Shown: in pieces, positions 33,906-46,111 of the stretch
Layout: every line of letters begins with the position of its first letter
Position numbering within the stretch: the first letter of the stretch is position 1
Assembly (NCBI GenBank): GCA_032622095.1
Contig: CP136068.1
Span: 130,209,989-130,273,988 of the forward strand
Length of the DNA stretch: 64,000 bases
Reading direction: 5' to 3'
Source of the DNA: Siphonodentalium dalli
Taxonomy: Eukaryota; Mollusca; Scaphopoda; Gadilida; Siphonodentaliidae
Position numbers and translations under genes: made by a program
Notes under the pieces: model-generated
What the model saw: the letters and a program-made list of their open reading frames with translations, nothing else
Told to the model about the DNA's origin: nothing
Databases searched by the model: none

Positions 33906-34609
33906 TATATGCACATTCGTAGATCAGCAGGCTGTTTGGCAAAATACAGTAGTATCAAGTTTCGCTCTTTAAACTACACGCGATGTACATCGATCGTGAT
34001 TGTATTCATGGCGCGAGAAGTCGGTCTCGGAAGGGTGGGTCCTGGTTTTTATGTCTATTACAACTCTTCAATGGTTAAATTCCAATTCTTTGAAAGCACG
34101 GCATTGTGATATTGTTTTAATCTTGTGATTGGGACTTGGGATTGCAACTTATGTTTTTGCCTTTATTATTGCCCAGTTGTGGCAATTATACACTAAACCC
34201 AGTTACAATTTCTTATCATTTATTCACCAACAACCCCACCCACAAGCATGGCCCCACACGTTTTGATTAATCACATACACACGTACCCGTTCATATGTCG
34301 TATCAGTTTGCAAATAAGGTCGACCATGTTGAATTTAAATGGGACTCATGGACCCTTCAGTTATAGAATCAAATCGGGAACGAATATCCACGAACCGTGC
34401 ACAATGTAATTTGCTGAATAGACATGATAGTTCATATATGGTATAGGAACTCGTGGAGAGAAATTGTTGCCTAACTTGACTCATTATTGTTTAGATTTAA
34501 AATGGCCGACCTCGCGACTTTGCAAATACATTTATTCTGATTGAATATTGTGAAGTGAAAACCACCGATGTGTGTCGCGTTACGGAACACTTTCTATCAG
34601 TTGATCTTC

Positions 34610-34935
34610 CACAATGATCTTCTGGATAACCAGGATGAGAGTTATCTAATTTTTCCGAATTTCGTTAAAAAACGTGACCACAGGCAGAAAATTTGTATCT
34701 TACTCTTTGCATGACTGAATTCTTTAGCACCTGTACAGACCACATCCCTCATCTGATAGTCACCAAACTTCATATTGATCTTCGGGGTGACCACTAGATG
34801 GGACCTATCGAATGCTTTGAATTTCTTTGGAAAACATTGTCGCCAGCAGTCATCTTCTATTTTGGTTTTTATATACATGTATATCTCTTCATGCGGATAG
34901 CCAGTATTACTTAGGTAGTTCAACTTTCCGCATTC
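34610..34935 (+). repeat. Dispersed repeat, copy 2
   Basis: Partner of 33285-33615, with the same landmarks (ttttccgaatttcgttaaaa; tcaccaaacttcatattgat; agtattacttaggtag). The minus open frame at 34642-34923 lies across this repeat and is not taken as a gene. Confidence 0.7.
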
Positions 34936-35184
34936 CTGTCATCATTTGAAATATAAAAAGTTACCTGATACATGTAGTCCAATGAAAATTAACAAGCGTC
35001 CATAAATTAAATTTACCTATGATCCTATTATTCCTCACAATCACATGCACCCTTCAAAATTTTGTTTCGTCGTATCTATTTTTAATGACCCCTATGGTAA
35101 TATTGATATAGATACATTTGTCAAACATTTCTTTGTACAATATACAGGTATATAGTTTGTTACTAAATCTATAAATATATAATA

Positions 35185-35565
35185 CTAGCTGATGTACTCG
35201 ACTTCGTTCGGGCTATTTAGGGATTTCTTTGTGATCGCCTCCATCTGGGCAATGCCCGGTATATACAGCGTCTGGACAAACTATTGTTAAATTGGTCCAG
35301 AAACATGCCTATATCAGCACGTTCGAGGACATGGTCCCACATGAAATTGGACCCGTCCATATTGCTCCCGGGATCAAAGTAGTCCTCCACACAAAATTTT
35401 AGTCGGATCGGTCAAGGTCCAGAAACATGCCTATGAGCGAGGTCAAGTTGACACGTTAAATACCAAATCCGAGTCGGATCGGTCGAGCAGTGTTCGAGTC
35501 TATAACACACATAGATACATGCATTCATACACACATGCATACAGATATTCCAAAATGTATAATAG
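35185..35565 (+). mobile_element. TE 3'-tail-like fragment
   Basis: Begins agctgatgtactcgacttcg, a form of the 'ACCCGgCTTCGcCCGGG'-type block found in many animal TE copies. It contains agtcggatcggtcaaggtcc and agtcggatcggtcgagcagt, then a CATACA/CATGCAT-rich tail (35510-35555). Such 'cggtcgagcagttcgagt' phrases followed by simple repeats are common in 3' regions of RTE/Penelope-type elements. No coding part is present. The class is uncertain. Confidence 0.45.
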
Positions 35566-35791
35566 ATAGCTACAAGAATTCTATGATAAATAGTTCAGGG
35601 GCGACCTGATGCATGCATCTTAGTTTTATGGTATCTATCTGATCGTAGTAAAACTCGGTGATCAGTAGTCAATCTGCATCATCTACACAGGAAGTCAGTT
35701 TTTTAAGGATGGCGGCGTCGGTATACGGGCCGGTTCGGCTGGCAGTTGATGCCATAATAGATTTTTTAGTAAAATTACGACTAACGAAGCA

Positions 35792-35965
35792 ATAACATGA
35801 TTTTCAAGGGCGTTATGGTTCAGTAACGGCCCGACAGGAATGATTAACAGCCCGAGGGCCTATTAGCGGCCCGAGACGAAGTCGAGGGCCGCTAATAGCC
35901 CGAGGGCTGTTAATCATTCCGGGAGGGCCGGTACTGAACCATAACGCCCTTGGAAATCATGTTAT
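35792..35965. repeat. 174-bp GC-rich hairpin
   Basis: The two halves are near-perfect reverse complements around 35878/35879. The outer ends are ataacatgattttcaagggc and gcccttggaaatcatgttat. The inner part is rich in ggcccgaggg-type words. The G+C content is far above the surroundings. Confidence 0.9.
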
Positions 35966-36660
35966 TACTATTATTATCACAGGGCCGTTAATGACTTCAT
36001 AACATTTCACTGGGCCGTAAATGACTTCATGACATTATTTATTTCAATTAAAGTCCAATATATGGGCCTTTTTGTGGGGTGGGGAAGATGGGGATAATAA
36101 TAAACACTTTTTTTCTTCAATTCAATAAATCTTTCAACTTTGATTTTCAAATCACAACAGAATAATAAGATTGTCACTTCAACGTTCACTTTAACATGTC
36201 TTTATTTCGATAAATACTGGATTGTGCAAATCTAGTTCATTATCATTTAGTTCGCACGATTGCGATATTTTGAGAATTTTGACAGATCGATCGGTCGTCT
36301 GTTATTGTTTACATTCTTCCTAATCACGTGACATTTGATTGCATCGAATATAAGTGATAAATCAACCAATTATTGAGGACGATTTGCGAAAATTGAGACA
36401 TTGTCATATCAAAATAACTATGTATACTAACCTTTGGGTTAATAATCCTTCGAAAAACAGGAATTATCCGACAGTAGATTAGTGGAAAACATGAGTAAAT
36501 TAGTGATAATCTGTTCCCATTTTTCGTCAACGATTTGCCTAAAACGAAAGCGCAAATTGAGAAGGGAGGTAATTCTGCTGCGAATATGTTCTGCGGGCCG
36601 TTATTGAAAAGCACGATCCAATATCGGCCCGCGGTCCGCAAAAATGCCGAGTGTTACGTC
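35966..36660. repeat. GGGCCGTTA-repeat flank of the hairpin
   Basis: Right of the hairpin, cagggccgttaatgacttca and ctgggccgtaaatgacttca repeat in tandem (35980-36035). A GC-rich patch with gcgggccgttattg and atcggcccgcggtccgca lies at 36594-36645. The shared gggccgtta words suggest that hairpin and patch belong to one non-autonomous element, but terminal repeats were not resolved. The minus frame 36324-36641 is open but unrecognised. Confidence 0.4.
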
Positions 36661-38460
36661 ATTTCGAACGCCCGGTATAACAGTGCTAATGGCATAGAGA
36701 ACGCCCTATAAAGTGATAATAATTCTTCATTATCCATCCCAATACATACAGTAATGTATTCATTTTGTCCTGTTATATCACTTGTTTTGCCAGTTAGGGG
36801 CAGTTTTCCGAATGAAGATATTTCACATATTCCTATGTGGTCAGATGGGTGTTTAAGAAATAAAATTAATTCCACCGTCCATCTCTACTTTTCCCTCTAT
36901 GTTACTGGAATTTGCCATTGACCAATATTTAAAAGAGCTAGATTCTCATTCCATACCGACCCTAGTTTTGGTTTCCCTCATTTTGTTTATTTGGATAGTT
37001 TTTTGGTGTAAACAGATTGTTTACATGTATTTCCAAATGAGAATGTTAGATAATAAACATACAATAAGACGTACAATGCTACAATTGATTGTGATGTCGT
37101 AATATGGCAATACAGGATTATTCAACACGAATTTGCTTTTGTGAATGGGGAGTCGTACGTTTTGCATAAATCCTGCCAAACATGACAAGAGATTTTAAAT
37201 AAAGAATTTATCTGGATCTATCTGGCGAAAATCTTGAATTTCACATATCATCTTCATTATATATACAATCTGGGCAATCATTAAGAGATGATAAAAACAA
37301 TTGATTTTAATAGATTTGAGAGGTTGATGATATTTGTCCCTTGCGGTACCAAGAACTGCTACAATAATTCATAATTTCAAGCAACACTCCAATCACCAGA
37401 TAGCTTTTTACCTTGGCTCCACGAGTGGAGGCTTCATTTCTATCATAATGTTGAGTTTTTAATTGCATAATATAGCATCATAGCCCCATATATGTCAATG
37501 AAGAATAAAGCAGATACAAATATTCCAGTCCAATGAAAATAAATGTTGATATGCAGTGCGGTCCACTCAAACAGCGAGAAAACAAAATAATATCACAATG
37601 AGCGAAATACTTTACCAGAACAATTCAATAGTCTTATGGAAATTGTGCAACTTTATTAAAAATAATCAATTAGGATCTTATAGATTCGGTTAAGCTTGGG
37701 TAGACACCGAAAATGATGTGAATGGCTTGTGACAGTGTATTCCTACGAATCTAGCAAGAAATAACATGTGCAAGCGACTAAACCAGAGTGGATACATACT
37801 CTTAATTATATTACCTCGCTGGTAATATACATGAGGGTGTCTACAGGGGGTGGTGAAAACATTGTCCATGCACGTAGGCGCGTGTGAGTTGGTCATCATC
37901 AGCTCATAAATAGGTTTTTAAAATTAATAAATTGTTTTTCTTATGCCTTTTATTTCTAAATATCATCAATTTTGACAAAAAATGGCAATAGACATTGTAT
38001 AATGAAGTATATATAGATCAGCATTATATTGTTATATATGAATGGGTTATCACTTCAGAACCCATACCCAACCCTTTTGCTGGATGCATACAATTCATCA
38101 TTGTTCCAGATTGTGACCTGAGAAAGATTTGGCACCAACTGCTGCGAATCATAAGACACTTTTTATAAAAAAAAATAAATACATTGAAAACAATAAACAT
38201 GCAACTAGGTACATCATGTCACATTATACTAATCAGAATGAAAGCTAGTAACTAAAATATCTTGCTTGCCGCTGCCTGATATATGGATAACAGACTTGTG
38301 TATTCAATGCTATCAACTTGTTTAATGTTCTACCACCTCTGCATGTATGATGCTCCTCATTATGCACAGAGCGCAAGGGCTCTCATATTCACATCAAAGA
38401 TTGTGTCCATGTAAATGTATATTTTGTACTTTATTATTTATTTATTTATTTATATTATGC
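36661..38460. other. Unassigned AT-rich sequence
   Basis: A minus frame at 36654-36875 (73 codons) and a + frame at 36899-37102 with a hydrophobic segment are open, but neither has family motifs or clear gene context. A (TTTA)n tract lies at 38432-38455. No gene is called. Confidence 0.4.
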
Positions 38461-38672
38461 ACATTTTAGACCACACCACAAAATCTTAACTTCAAAGTAA
38501 GTGTTAATGGCAATTTTACCTGTGGAGAATCATAGCGGACAGGTGTGATGTACATTTGATTATAAACACACAAATCTATTGACCAATCAGGGCCAAGTGT
38601 CTATTGTATTGTCCTATAATTTCCTACGGCATCCGTTATAGGTCACTTCGTACCATATTTACACCAGTAACA
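38461..38672 (+). repeat. MITE-like repeat, copy 1
   Basis: Contains cacattttagaccacaccac, then acctgtggagaatcatagcg, then ttgaccaatcagggccaagt, ending atatttacaccagtaac. It is related to 38784-38936 (very similar) and to 39890-40116 (diverged). Confidence 0.75.
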
Positions 38673-38783
38673 TAAAGCAATAGCGCGCACTATCGCGGAA
38701 TAACATTTTTTCAGAATTATCCCTCAAAGGAATAGATATGTTCAAAGACGAAATCACTTTTTTTTTATTTATTACACATAATT

Positions 38784-38936
38784 TACCTGTGGAGAATCAT
38801 AGCGGACCGGGGGTGATGTACATTTGATTATAAACACACAAATCTATTGACCAATCAGGGCCAAGTGTCTATTTTATTGTCCTATAATTTCCTACGGCAT
38901 CCGTTATAGGTCACTTCGTACCATATTTACACCTTT
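38784..38936 (+). repeat. MITE-like repeat, copy 2 (partial)
   Basis: Nearly the same as the second half of copy 1 (tacctgtggagaatcatagc to catatttacacc). The close match suggests a recent local duplication. Confidence 0.8.
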
Positions 38937-39665
38937 AGCACATTATTAATCAAAAATGCATAATTTTCGAACACAAGTCATGATCAGCCTCCATGTTCGC
39001 ACATTTCTGGGGTGTCGGGGCTGGGGTCTGGGCCTTGGTTCTTCTATGGAAGACTATACATGATTCTCTCCATGAGATAACTCATGATGATGTGAGGTCA
39101 TTGAGTCCAGAACTCCAGATCTGATCAGTTGGCCTTCAAAGCACATGGCTTTATCAAAACGTGACATAAGTAAAATGTTGGTGTATATTGAATTAGTTGA
39201 ACAAAGATATGCTCTCATCAAAGTGCTGAAGCATGTTCCTAAATGTATCAAAATGTTTGCGATTAAACTTCAAATGACCATGCCCACCATTGGCAATGCC
39301 ACACTCTCATGATATATACATGGACAACACTGGCTATAAACTCCAAAATACTCGTTAGTTTAGCTTCTTATAACAATTTTCATGTGTGCCATTAACTTTC
39401 TCATACCATGGGTCAATTTCAACATGATGTGACTATTATCACCTTGAACAATTATGAAAATACCTTGAAAAAGTGGCATTTTTATTATAAAAAAATAATA
39501 CTATTTATTAGCTGATGCAAGTGAAAGAAGACATCAACAGCAAGAATATACACACTATGCATGAGAGAGTCAGTTGACCAAAACACCATGCTGTAAAAAA
39601 TGCCTCAAAACACGTTAAAGTGACTTCCAGGGATCAAAATGTGAAACAGCTCATGTTTGCGCTTT

Positions 39666-40117
39666 TGGTTACACTGGTGTAAATGTTTTCCATAGGCATC
39701 AGTTCAAACGTTTTAGTGTATACTGTTTACAATATAACTCCAAAATAAGTTCAAAACTTTTATTTTAATCTGGAATATTGACAGTTGCGTTAATGTTTAT
39801 GCAAACAAGTAATATCTGACAAGCAGGTAATTCGACTTTAAATATTGTGTTTCGTAACCAGTGTCATAACTGCGCTAAAAATAATGTCACATTTTAGACC
39901 ACACCATACGATTCAAACTTCGCTACTACAAAGTAATTCCTGTGCCAATGACTATTTTACCTATGGGAAATCACAGGGAAGAGGTGCGATGTATGTTTAT
40001 GCTAAAACACACAAGCTATTGACCAATCAGGGCCCAGTATCTATTTTATTATTTCCTATAATTCCCCCCGCATCAGTTAGAGGTTGCTCCAAACCATATT
40101 TACAACAGTGTAACCAA
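39666..40117 (+). mobile_element. ~450-bp MITE-like element with ~20-bp TIRs
   Basis: The left end ttggttacactggtgtaaat and the right end atttacaacagtgtaaccaa are inverted repeats with one mismatch. Its right half is a diverged copy of the repeats at 38461 and 38784. A clear target duplication was not found. No coding capacity; the open frame at 39845-40168 overlaps it by chance. Confidence 0.55.
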
Positions 40118-42473
40118 ATTAGAGGCACTGAAGCAAGAAGGATTGGACATTTTCTGGTTTTCTCATGACTTAACATTCACAGTACAATAAAATGACCCTA
40201 TTTTGATTAAATTGTGAACTGTAATCACCTAATATTGCATAAGGTAGGGTACTGCTTCAATTTCTAGAACTGACCATGGACCATGACCATTTGTGTTAGC
40301 AAGACTAAATAATAATAAATTACAATTCGCTCTTTGTCTCAACGACAGTTGGGAGTGCTTTCAATATGGTGTCAAATCACGTTGTTTGCATTCACCAGTC
40401 TGGATTACGTCCTGTCCATGTTTCAACTGACATCGTATGAGTACATGCATGTCAACCGCCGATAAGCAACCTCTAGTGTTACTTAAGCATGCAATGCAGT
40501 CAGTTGACCATAAGTATACTAAATGAAAATTGATGAGTAGTTCAAATGTTCAAATAATACGTTAGCTCGTTTGCTGAACTTATTACCCCCCCCCCCCCAT
40601 ATATATATTCTTCTATCATCTTTTGGTCTTTTGAACATCCTTGCAAATAAATAATCGACAATTCCAATCTATACTTCTGTAACTGATGGGAGATTCAATT
40701 TAGTAAAGATCTTAGTATGATCCTCAGTGGGTTGCTGCCAGAACATATTGGTAAGAAAGCGATTTTTGTGTCATTATGATTCCCTATAATAGAATATCCA
40801 GAATCTAATAAAATCCAGAATTCAACATGGCCACCGAAACTAATGTAAATCACAAATAGGGTAATTCCTCACAAATTCCCACGTAAACGTGAATACAGCA
40901 TCGATGTGGACCTCTGGCTGAAACAAGTATATTTGGAATGTTTGTCGATGAACAGGTGTCGAAATCTCGGCTGATATACGCTGAACCAACTCTTCCATTG
41001 CGCGGCAGATTGTTTTAACAATTAGCCAATGGATTTATTCCCATCTATGAGCGCACAATGTTCAAACGAAGTAGTATCTCCGTCCGATTCAAACCTAGTC
41101 GCATACTAAAAGGGTGGCGTTTTGAGAATTATGTCGCGATGAGCCAGATTGCTTTCAAATTTGTACGGCAAAGCAACCATATGTCAATGGCTACATAATA
41201 GTATAGAAATGACTCTCGATGTTGCCAGAACATATGGGTCCCGGTGGTTCATTCAGCAGCATATTTAATTACAGGGCGTCCGTGTTTACATTAAAACCCC
41301 TATGTGGTTTTTCATTCACTATTAAAATACTAATGTTGTGATACGGCCTATCAGCTGCCACGATGATCCACCAACACAAAATTAAGCCTGGTAACATTCT
41401 AATATAATTTCGCATATTTCCTATAACGATTCACACAAGTTAAACGCTTTCGTGCGCTTTATCTCATTCAGGTCCTAGCAGATTTATTTGCCTCCCATTC
41501 GGCAATTTGCCCATACATGTATTGAAAACGTAGATGTGAATACAAATTTAATGTGACTGTATCAAAACCCATGCACTTTTCGTGTTCCAAACCAAGGAGT
41601 CAATCGAATGTTTACCCTCCCCACATACAATGTCTAGTGGAGCGGACTTACATCCGTCTATTCCGTTGATGCATAATAAATACAACTCACATGGCCACAG
41701 CGGGTGAGTAGTCACTCATTTGAATATTTCTTGATATCCTATTCAAATATTTGGCAGCCATGTCGAACCAAGTTGGTTAGTTTCGTCCATGTTGTGGTGG
41801 AATTTTAAGTAATAAAACCTCTCACTTATTTCGCTTAATGTTGGATGAAGCTCCAAATCAGAGTATTGGTGAAATTTTAAATTTATTTTGGAGAACCGGA
41901 GTGAACTGGCAAACAAACAATGACACATTTTATTGAATGAGTGGTCAGTCAGAATTAAAATGGAAAATGTACGCCTAATTTTGTTCTCCAGATCAAACCA
42001 GCAATGACTGATTTAGACAAGATAAGAACTCATGGTCGTTGTTTCCATTTCCAGTGGCCATTTTGGCAGCAATCTTGGGTATGGAGTTCTAATTTTTTCC
42101 TCAAAAGTAGCACTATATTGGAGTGTCACAGAAATGCATACATTTCACACGATTTTCCTTCAAAAATATAACTGCGGCGTCGAATTATACCAAAATCAGG
42201 TTCTTACCAATTTATTTCGGGTGGACCCCCCCTTTTCGCGCATATATGTGATTATACTGTATTCACACATATTGTGAAAAATCACAAACATGTGAATCAC
42301 CAAACTGGACCATGCAAATTAGATGTGAATAAACTTACATCCAATATACGTGATGTAGATATATGTTTCTCCCGCCCCTACACATTTTAGCACAGGCAGC
42401 CCGTGTTGAATAGCTGGTGAGATTTCCCTGTCTCACCCAACACGTGACCAACTGTCTCACCCTACCTACGTGA
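40118..42473. other. Unassigned sequence
   Basis: No gene is supported. A 13-base C run is at 40586-40598. Short words such as gccattttggcagc (near 42058) recall other repeats in the window but do not define an element. Confidence 0.4.
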
Positions 42474-42972
42474 CTACTTTACATATTTGATTAAAAGCCG
42501 GAACTGTTTTAGCAATCCATCATCATAATTTGTGTCGTAATATTGATTTTTGCCTTTTAGCTGATTGTATATTCGGCAGTAATTCTTATATTTGTCAATG
42601 TTTTGGTTGGTTGGAGTTTTTAATTTATTGATATATATCTTATGTTTTTCTATTGACGATTTTAATAGTCCACTTGTCATCCAAGGTTCGCGCTTAATAC
42701 ATTTATTTGGCAGTTTTTTGCTTGTTAAGGGAAATGCATCCTCTTGAGCAAGTGAATACATTTTAATGAACGAGTTATATGCGAGATTTATATCTCGGGA
42801 TCTGAATACTTCTTCAAACGAGTAGCTATTTAGTATACTTTTAAACTTTCTGACGTTGTTTTCTGACATTATTCGAATTGGTATTGACGTTGAGCCTGTA
42901 GTAGTGGTTTCAATGTGAAACGTTCCAAAGTGATCGGAAACGTCTGTTAGTATTATTCCGCAAAACGGCGAT
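42474..42972 (-). mobile_element. LINE fragment: endonuclease end and linker
   Basis: Read on the minus strand from 42972 it gives FCGIILTDVSDHFGTFHIET, the last block of an APE endonuclease (SDHF box). It then runs, still open, through a linker ending KREPWMTSGLLKSSIEKHKI and a Tyr/Asn/Lys-rich stretch to 42474. This order (SDH box, then W-M-T-x-G-L) is typical of CR1/Jockey-like LINEs. Both ends are truncated. The frame is open for about 165 codons, so this is a younger fragment than the one at 2325-4260. Confidence 0.85.
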
Positions 42973-42984
42973 GGATGCTCTTTT

Positions 42985-43375
42985 TGCCACCTCCGACGGT
43001 AACCACACGGGCTAGAGAGGTGCGGTATTCAGTTTTTTTTGTAGTATAGTTTGGGTGGGCCACCCCACTGCACCGTTTATTTGGTCAAAATATGCCCACA
43101 AATACCGAAACGACAATGGAGTGCCCTTATTGGCCACCTCCTGTGGCAACTGCGCTGTCTTGAGTGTGCGGTTTTCGGAGTATAACATGGGGTGGGCCAC
43201 CCTATCCCACCGTTTATTTTGTCAAAATCGGTCCACAAATAACGAAACGGCAATAGGTGCCCTTTTTGTCACCTCTATGGCAACCGCACGACCTAGAAGG
43301 GTTCGGTTTTCGGCTTTTCTAACATAACTTGGGGTGAGCCACAATACCGCACCATTTATTAGGTCAAGTTTGAAT
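42985..43375 (+). repeat. ~140-bp tandem repeat, 3 copies
   Basis: Each copy has cacctcc/ctatggcaaccgcac, then gtgcggttttc, then ttggggtgggccacc, then ccgtttatttggtcaaaat. Starts fall near 42988, 43134 and 43270. Open frames on both strands here are repeat by-products. Confidence 0.8.
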
Positions 43376-44254
43376 GTTTCCGAATAAGAAATAATTAATT
43401 GGGAATAAGTAACAAATGTGTGATATTTGGATCATTATTCTCGATTCTAAAGACGTTTCGGACTTCACGGTGGACTGTATTTTCTGTCCTCGTAGTGTTT
43501 TAAATCGATGTGTTCATGATTTTAGTTCAGTAATATGGAAGAAATATATTTCAACATCATCACCATGGTCCCGCACCAACATCAGTGTGGACCCTAGAAT
43601 ACCAAATTGGGCTTGTTCCAAGCGTACGCTATATACCTTTTGAATTAATGTATGTCTTTGTTATTAAAATCGTCATTCCCTTCATCTGGGATGATTTCAG
43701 TCATGTAACGCGACAAAACTTGAGGTTTTTTGGTGTAACAATAACTAGGTTAATACTTACCAACGAACGTCATTCTTAAGTCGTCCACGGACTAGCAGAA
43801 TGTATGTACACCGAAGGTTTTAGTGCATTAATGTGTGATTCTTAGAATGTTTACATCGTGTTGTAATCGCGTGGAGTCGATGTAAACACGAGGTGGAACG
43901 CGCACGCGGTCACCATCATCGCGTTGTACTAACCGTGTCATAGCAAAACAGCAGGACCCACCAGCATCATAGTACTTCTGCAGAACCACTTGACCAGGGA
44001 TGGAAGACATTCCACCACACAAAAGGCCCCAAAGCGAAACTGGCATTACTTGCACATTTCATAATACGTAAACAATAGCGGCTTCACAAATGACGAACGA
44101 TATAACTCCACATTCGAACAGTTGTCACCGTTGCAACAAATCGTCGAACACTTCTATCGAACATTTGTCTATCATATATAACATTTTTACTTTCTAATGG
44201 TACCGAAATGGACATTTCCCATGACAAACACCGTTAGTCTACACTCATAAAACA
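43376..44254. other. Unassigned sequence
   Basis: Short open frames on both strands (43416-43643, 43585-43779, 43828-44055) have no recognisable family or splice context. I see no gene. Confidence 0.4.
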
Positions 44255-44515
44255 ATAGATACCCCAGAGTAACTACGTAGGTTCTGAAATTGTCCCGTGG
44301 GGAGTACCTAATTGTTGGCACTTTGGAGCTCTGAAGTACCAAATATTGTTGGTACTCTGAAATACCAAATTGTCGGTACTCTGAAGTACCTATTATCAAG
44401 ACAGGTACTCTGGAATACCTGCTTGGGTACTCTGGAGTACCAAAAATTTAGGTACTATGCATAGCACCTAGATATTTGGTACGCAAGATAACCAAATATA
44501 TAGGTACTATGTGGA
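44255..44515. repeat. GGTACTCTGGAGTACC minisatellite (short hairpin units)
   Basis: At least seven copies of ggtactctg(g/a)agtacc or variants occur, separated by short AT-rich spacers (aaatattgtt, aaattgtc, tattatcaagaca, tgcttg). Each unit is itself a near-palindrome, so every copy can form a small hairpin. Further degenerate copies (ggtactatgcatagcacc) extend to about 44515. Confidence 0.85.
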
Positions 44516-44879
44516 GAACATGCCCATGTACCAAGCACTCGAAATTACGAAAAATGTCCGATTGCAAATTTAACAATGTGGCATGTTAGATTCCAAATGA
44601 TGACACGGTGTTTAGACATCGAATTAAGTACAAAACCCCGATCAATGTTGTTCCAGATCATGTCGCAAAATGAAATAAACAAAATTATATTAGTTTTATT
44701 AGTATAAAACCTTGATCGTGTTTTTGTACTTATTTTTAAGGTTTAATACCTCGAATTCAGGATATCCCCGGCCTGTTCCCTGCGTGTGGAGTAAAATGTG
44801 TCTGAATGTCTCAAATAATGGGCCTTATTTCCTAATTTGTATGTAATAATATTAAAGTAAACATTATAAATCAAACAGC

Positions 44880-45760
44880 TTAAACAGGTCTGGATAAAAC
44901 ACCAATCGATCTATAATAGCCCAATAATTAAAAAAAACTACTTTGCGAGAAACTGCAAACCTTTGCGAATCGCAAACTGCTATACAATAAATATATGCGA
45001 TTTAGTGCAAATGTTTTCGATTTATCACAAAGGTTTGAGATTAAACGCAATGGTTTAGTGATTTATCGCAGATATATTTTTATGCATTGGCACTAAAGGG
45101 CTTTAACCGTATAAACATAAATCAGACATTTTCAACAGGTCTGGGTAAACTCCAAACGATCTATAATAGCACAGTCAGGCTAAAATAGACCGATCGGTCA
45201 TTCACATCCAGGATGCATATGTGATCTTTGCGATAAATCACAAAACGACTTTGCGAAAAATCACAAACACTTTGTGATAACTCGCAGACCTTTGCGATAA
45301 ATCTCAAGCATCTTCACGATAACTCTCAAACTACTTGGGGATTATATATTTATCGCAAAGATGTTTGACATTTATCACAATAGCCCGATCAGGTTAAAAT
45401 AGACCGATCGTTCTTTCACAGTCAGCATGTATCTGGGATAAGGGGAGTCACTCTAAACGGTTATATTATTATCTATCAACCAATACTTAAAACAAAATTA
45501 AATTTGATTTCTTTATCAAGACACCATATAATTATTTACTGAAAACATTCAACGTCCAAACAACTTTGCGATAAAGTGAAAACATATTTCTGATAAACCG
45601 CCAACTACTTGGCGATTTATCACAAAGGTTTGCGATTAATTGCAATGATTTGTGATTTATCGGAGATATATTGTTATACGTGGGCACCAATGGTATTGAA
45701 CCGTATACACATTATCAATCAGATATCTTAAACAGGTCTGGGTGAATCACTTATCGATCT
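44880..45760. repeat. TTTGCGATAAATCAC-rich dispersed tandem repeat
   Basis: The words tttgcgataaatcacaaa, gatttatcacaaaggtttg and gatttatcgcagatata recur many times in both orientations. A larger phrase, aaacaggtctgggtaaa followed by cgatctataatagc, appears near 44884, 45133 and 45730, giving an irregular super-period. It is non-coding. Confidence 0.75.
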
Positions 45761-46111
45761 ATTCAAAACAAACATACATGTATACATATATTCAAACAAA
45801 CATATTAAAATTGTCAAGAAATTTAGAGTTTCCTCTCTTACAGCAGTGAGCTCTGTGCCAGGAAGACCGATTAACTTGGTTAAAAACTGACGGCATGTTG
45901 TTTGCAAAATACCGTTATAGCGCTCACTAGTCCTCGCCACAAGATTTTGGTGTTGAATGTAGTCACCGGAATCACTCTCCCCAAAACATCGCCATGGTGT
46001 TGAGTGTTTTGCTTATTGTACACTTCCTATGTGCTGTATCGGTATATGAACAAACGCTAAGCTCACACAAAGAGCGTTTAATGTATTTAATATATGATCA
46101 AGTGTGGTACA
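45761..46111. other. Sequence left of the inverted-repeat element, with a short signal-peptide-like frame
   Basis: A + frame from ATG at 45994 (context cgccATGg) begins MVLSVLLIVHFLCAVSVYEQ, which looks like a signal peptide. It continues with SSHKERLMYLIYD to a stop at 46266, crossing into the inverted repeat at about 46112. The E/R-L..L...Y...RP pattern faintly recalls the mature N-terminus of nicotinic-receptor-like channels. No splice donor is evident, and a chance frame is equally likely. Confidence 0.2.

Noticed and set aside
36654-36875. 73-codon minus frame with protein-like composition
   Set aside because: No homologue recognised, no splice signals, and it adjoins a repeat-like GC patch; evidence is too weak to call.
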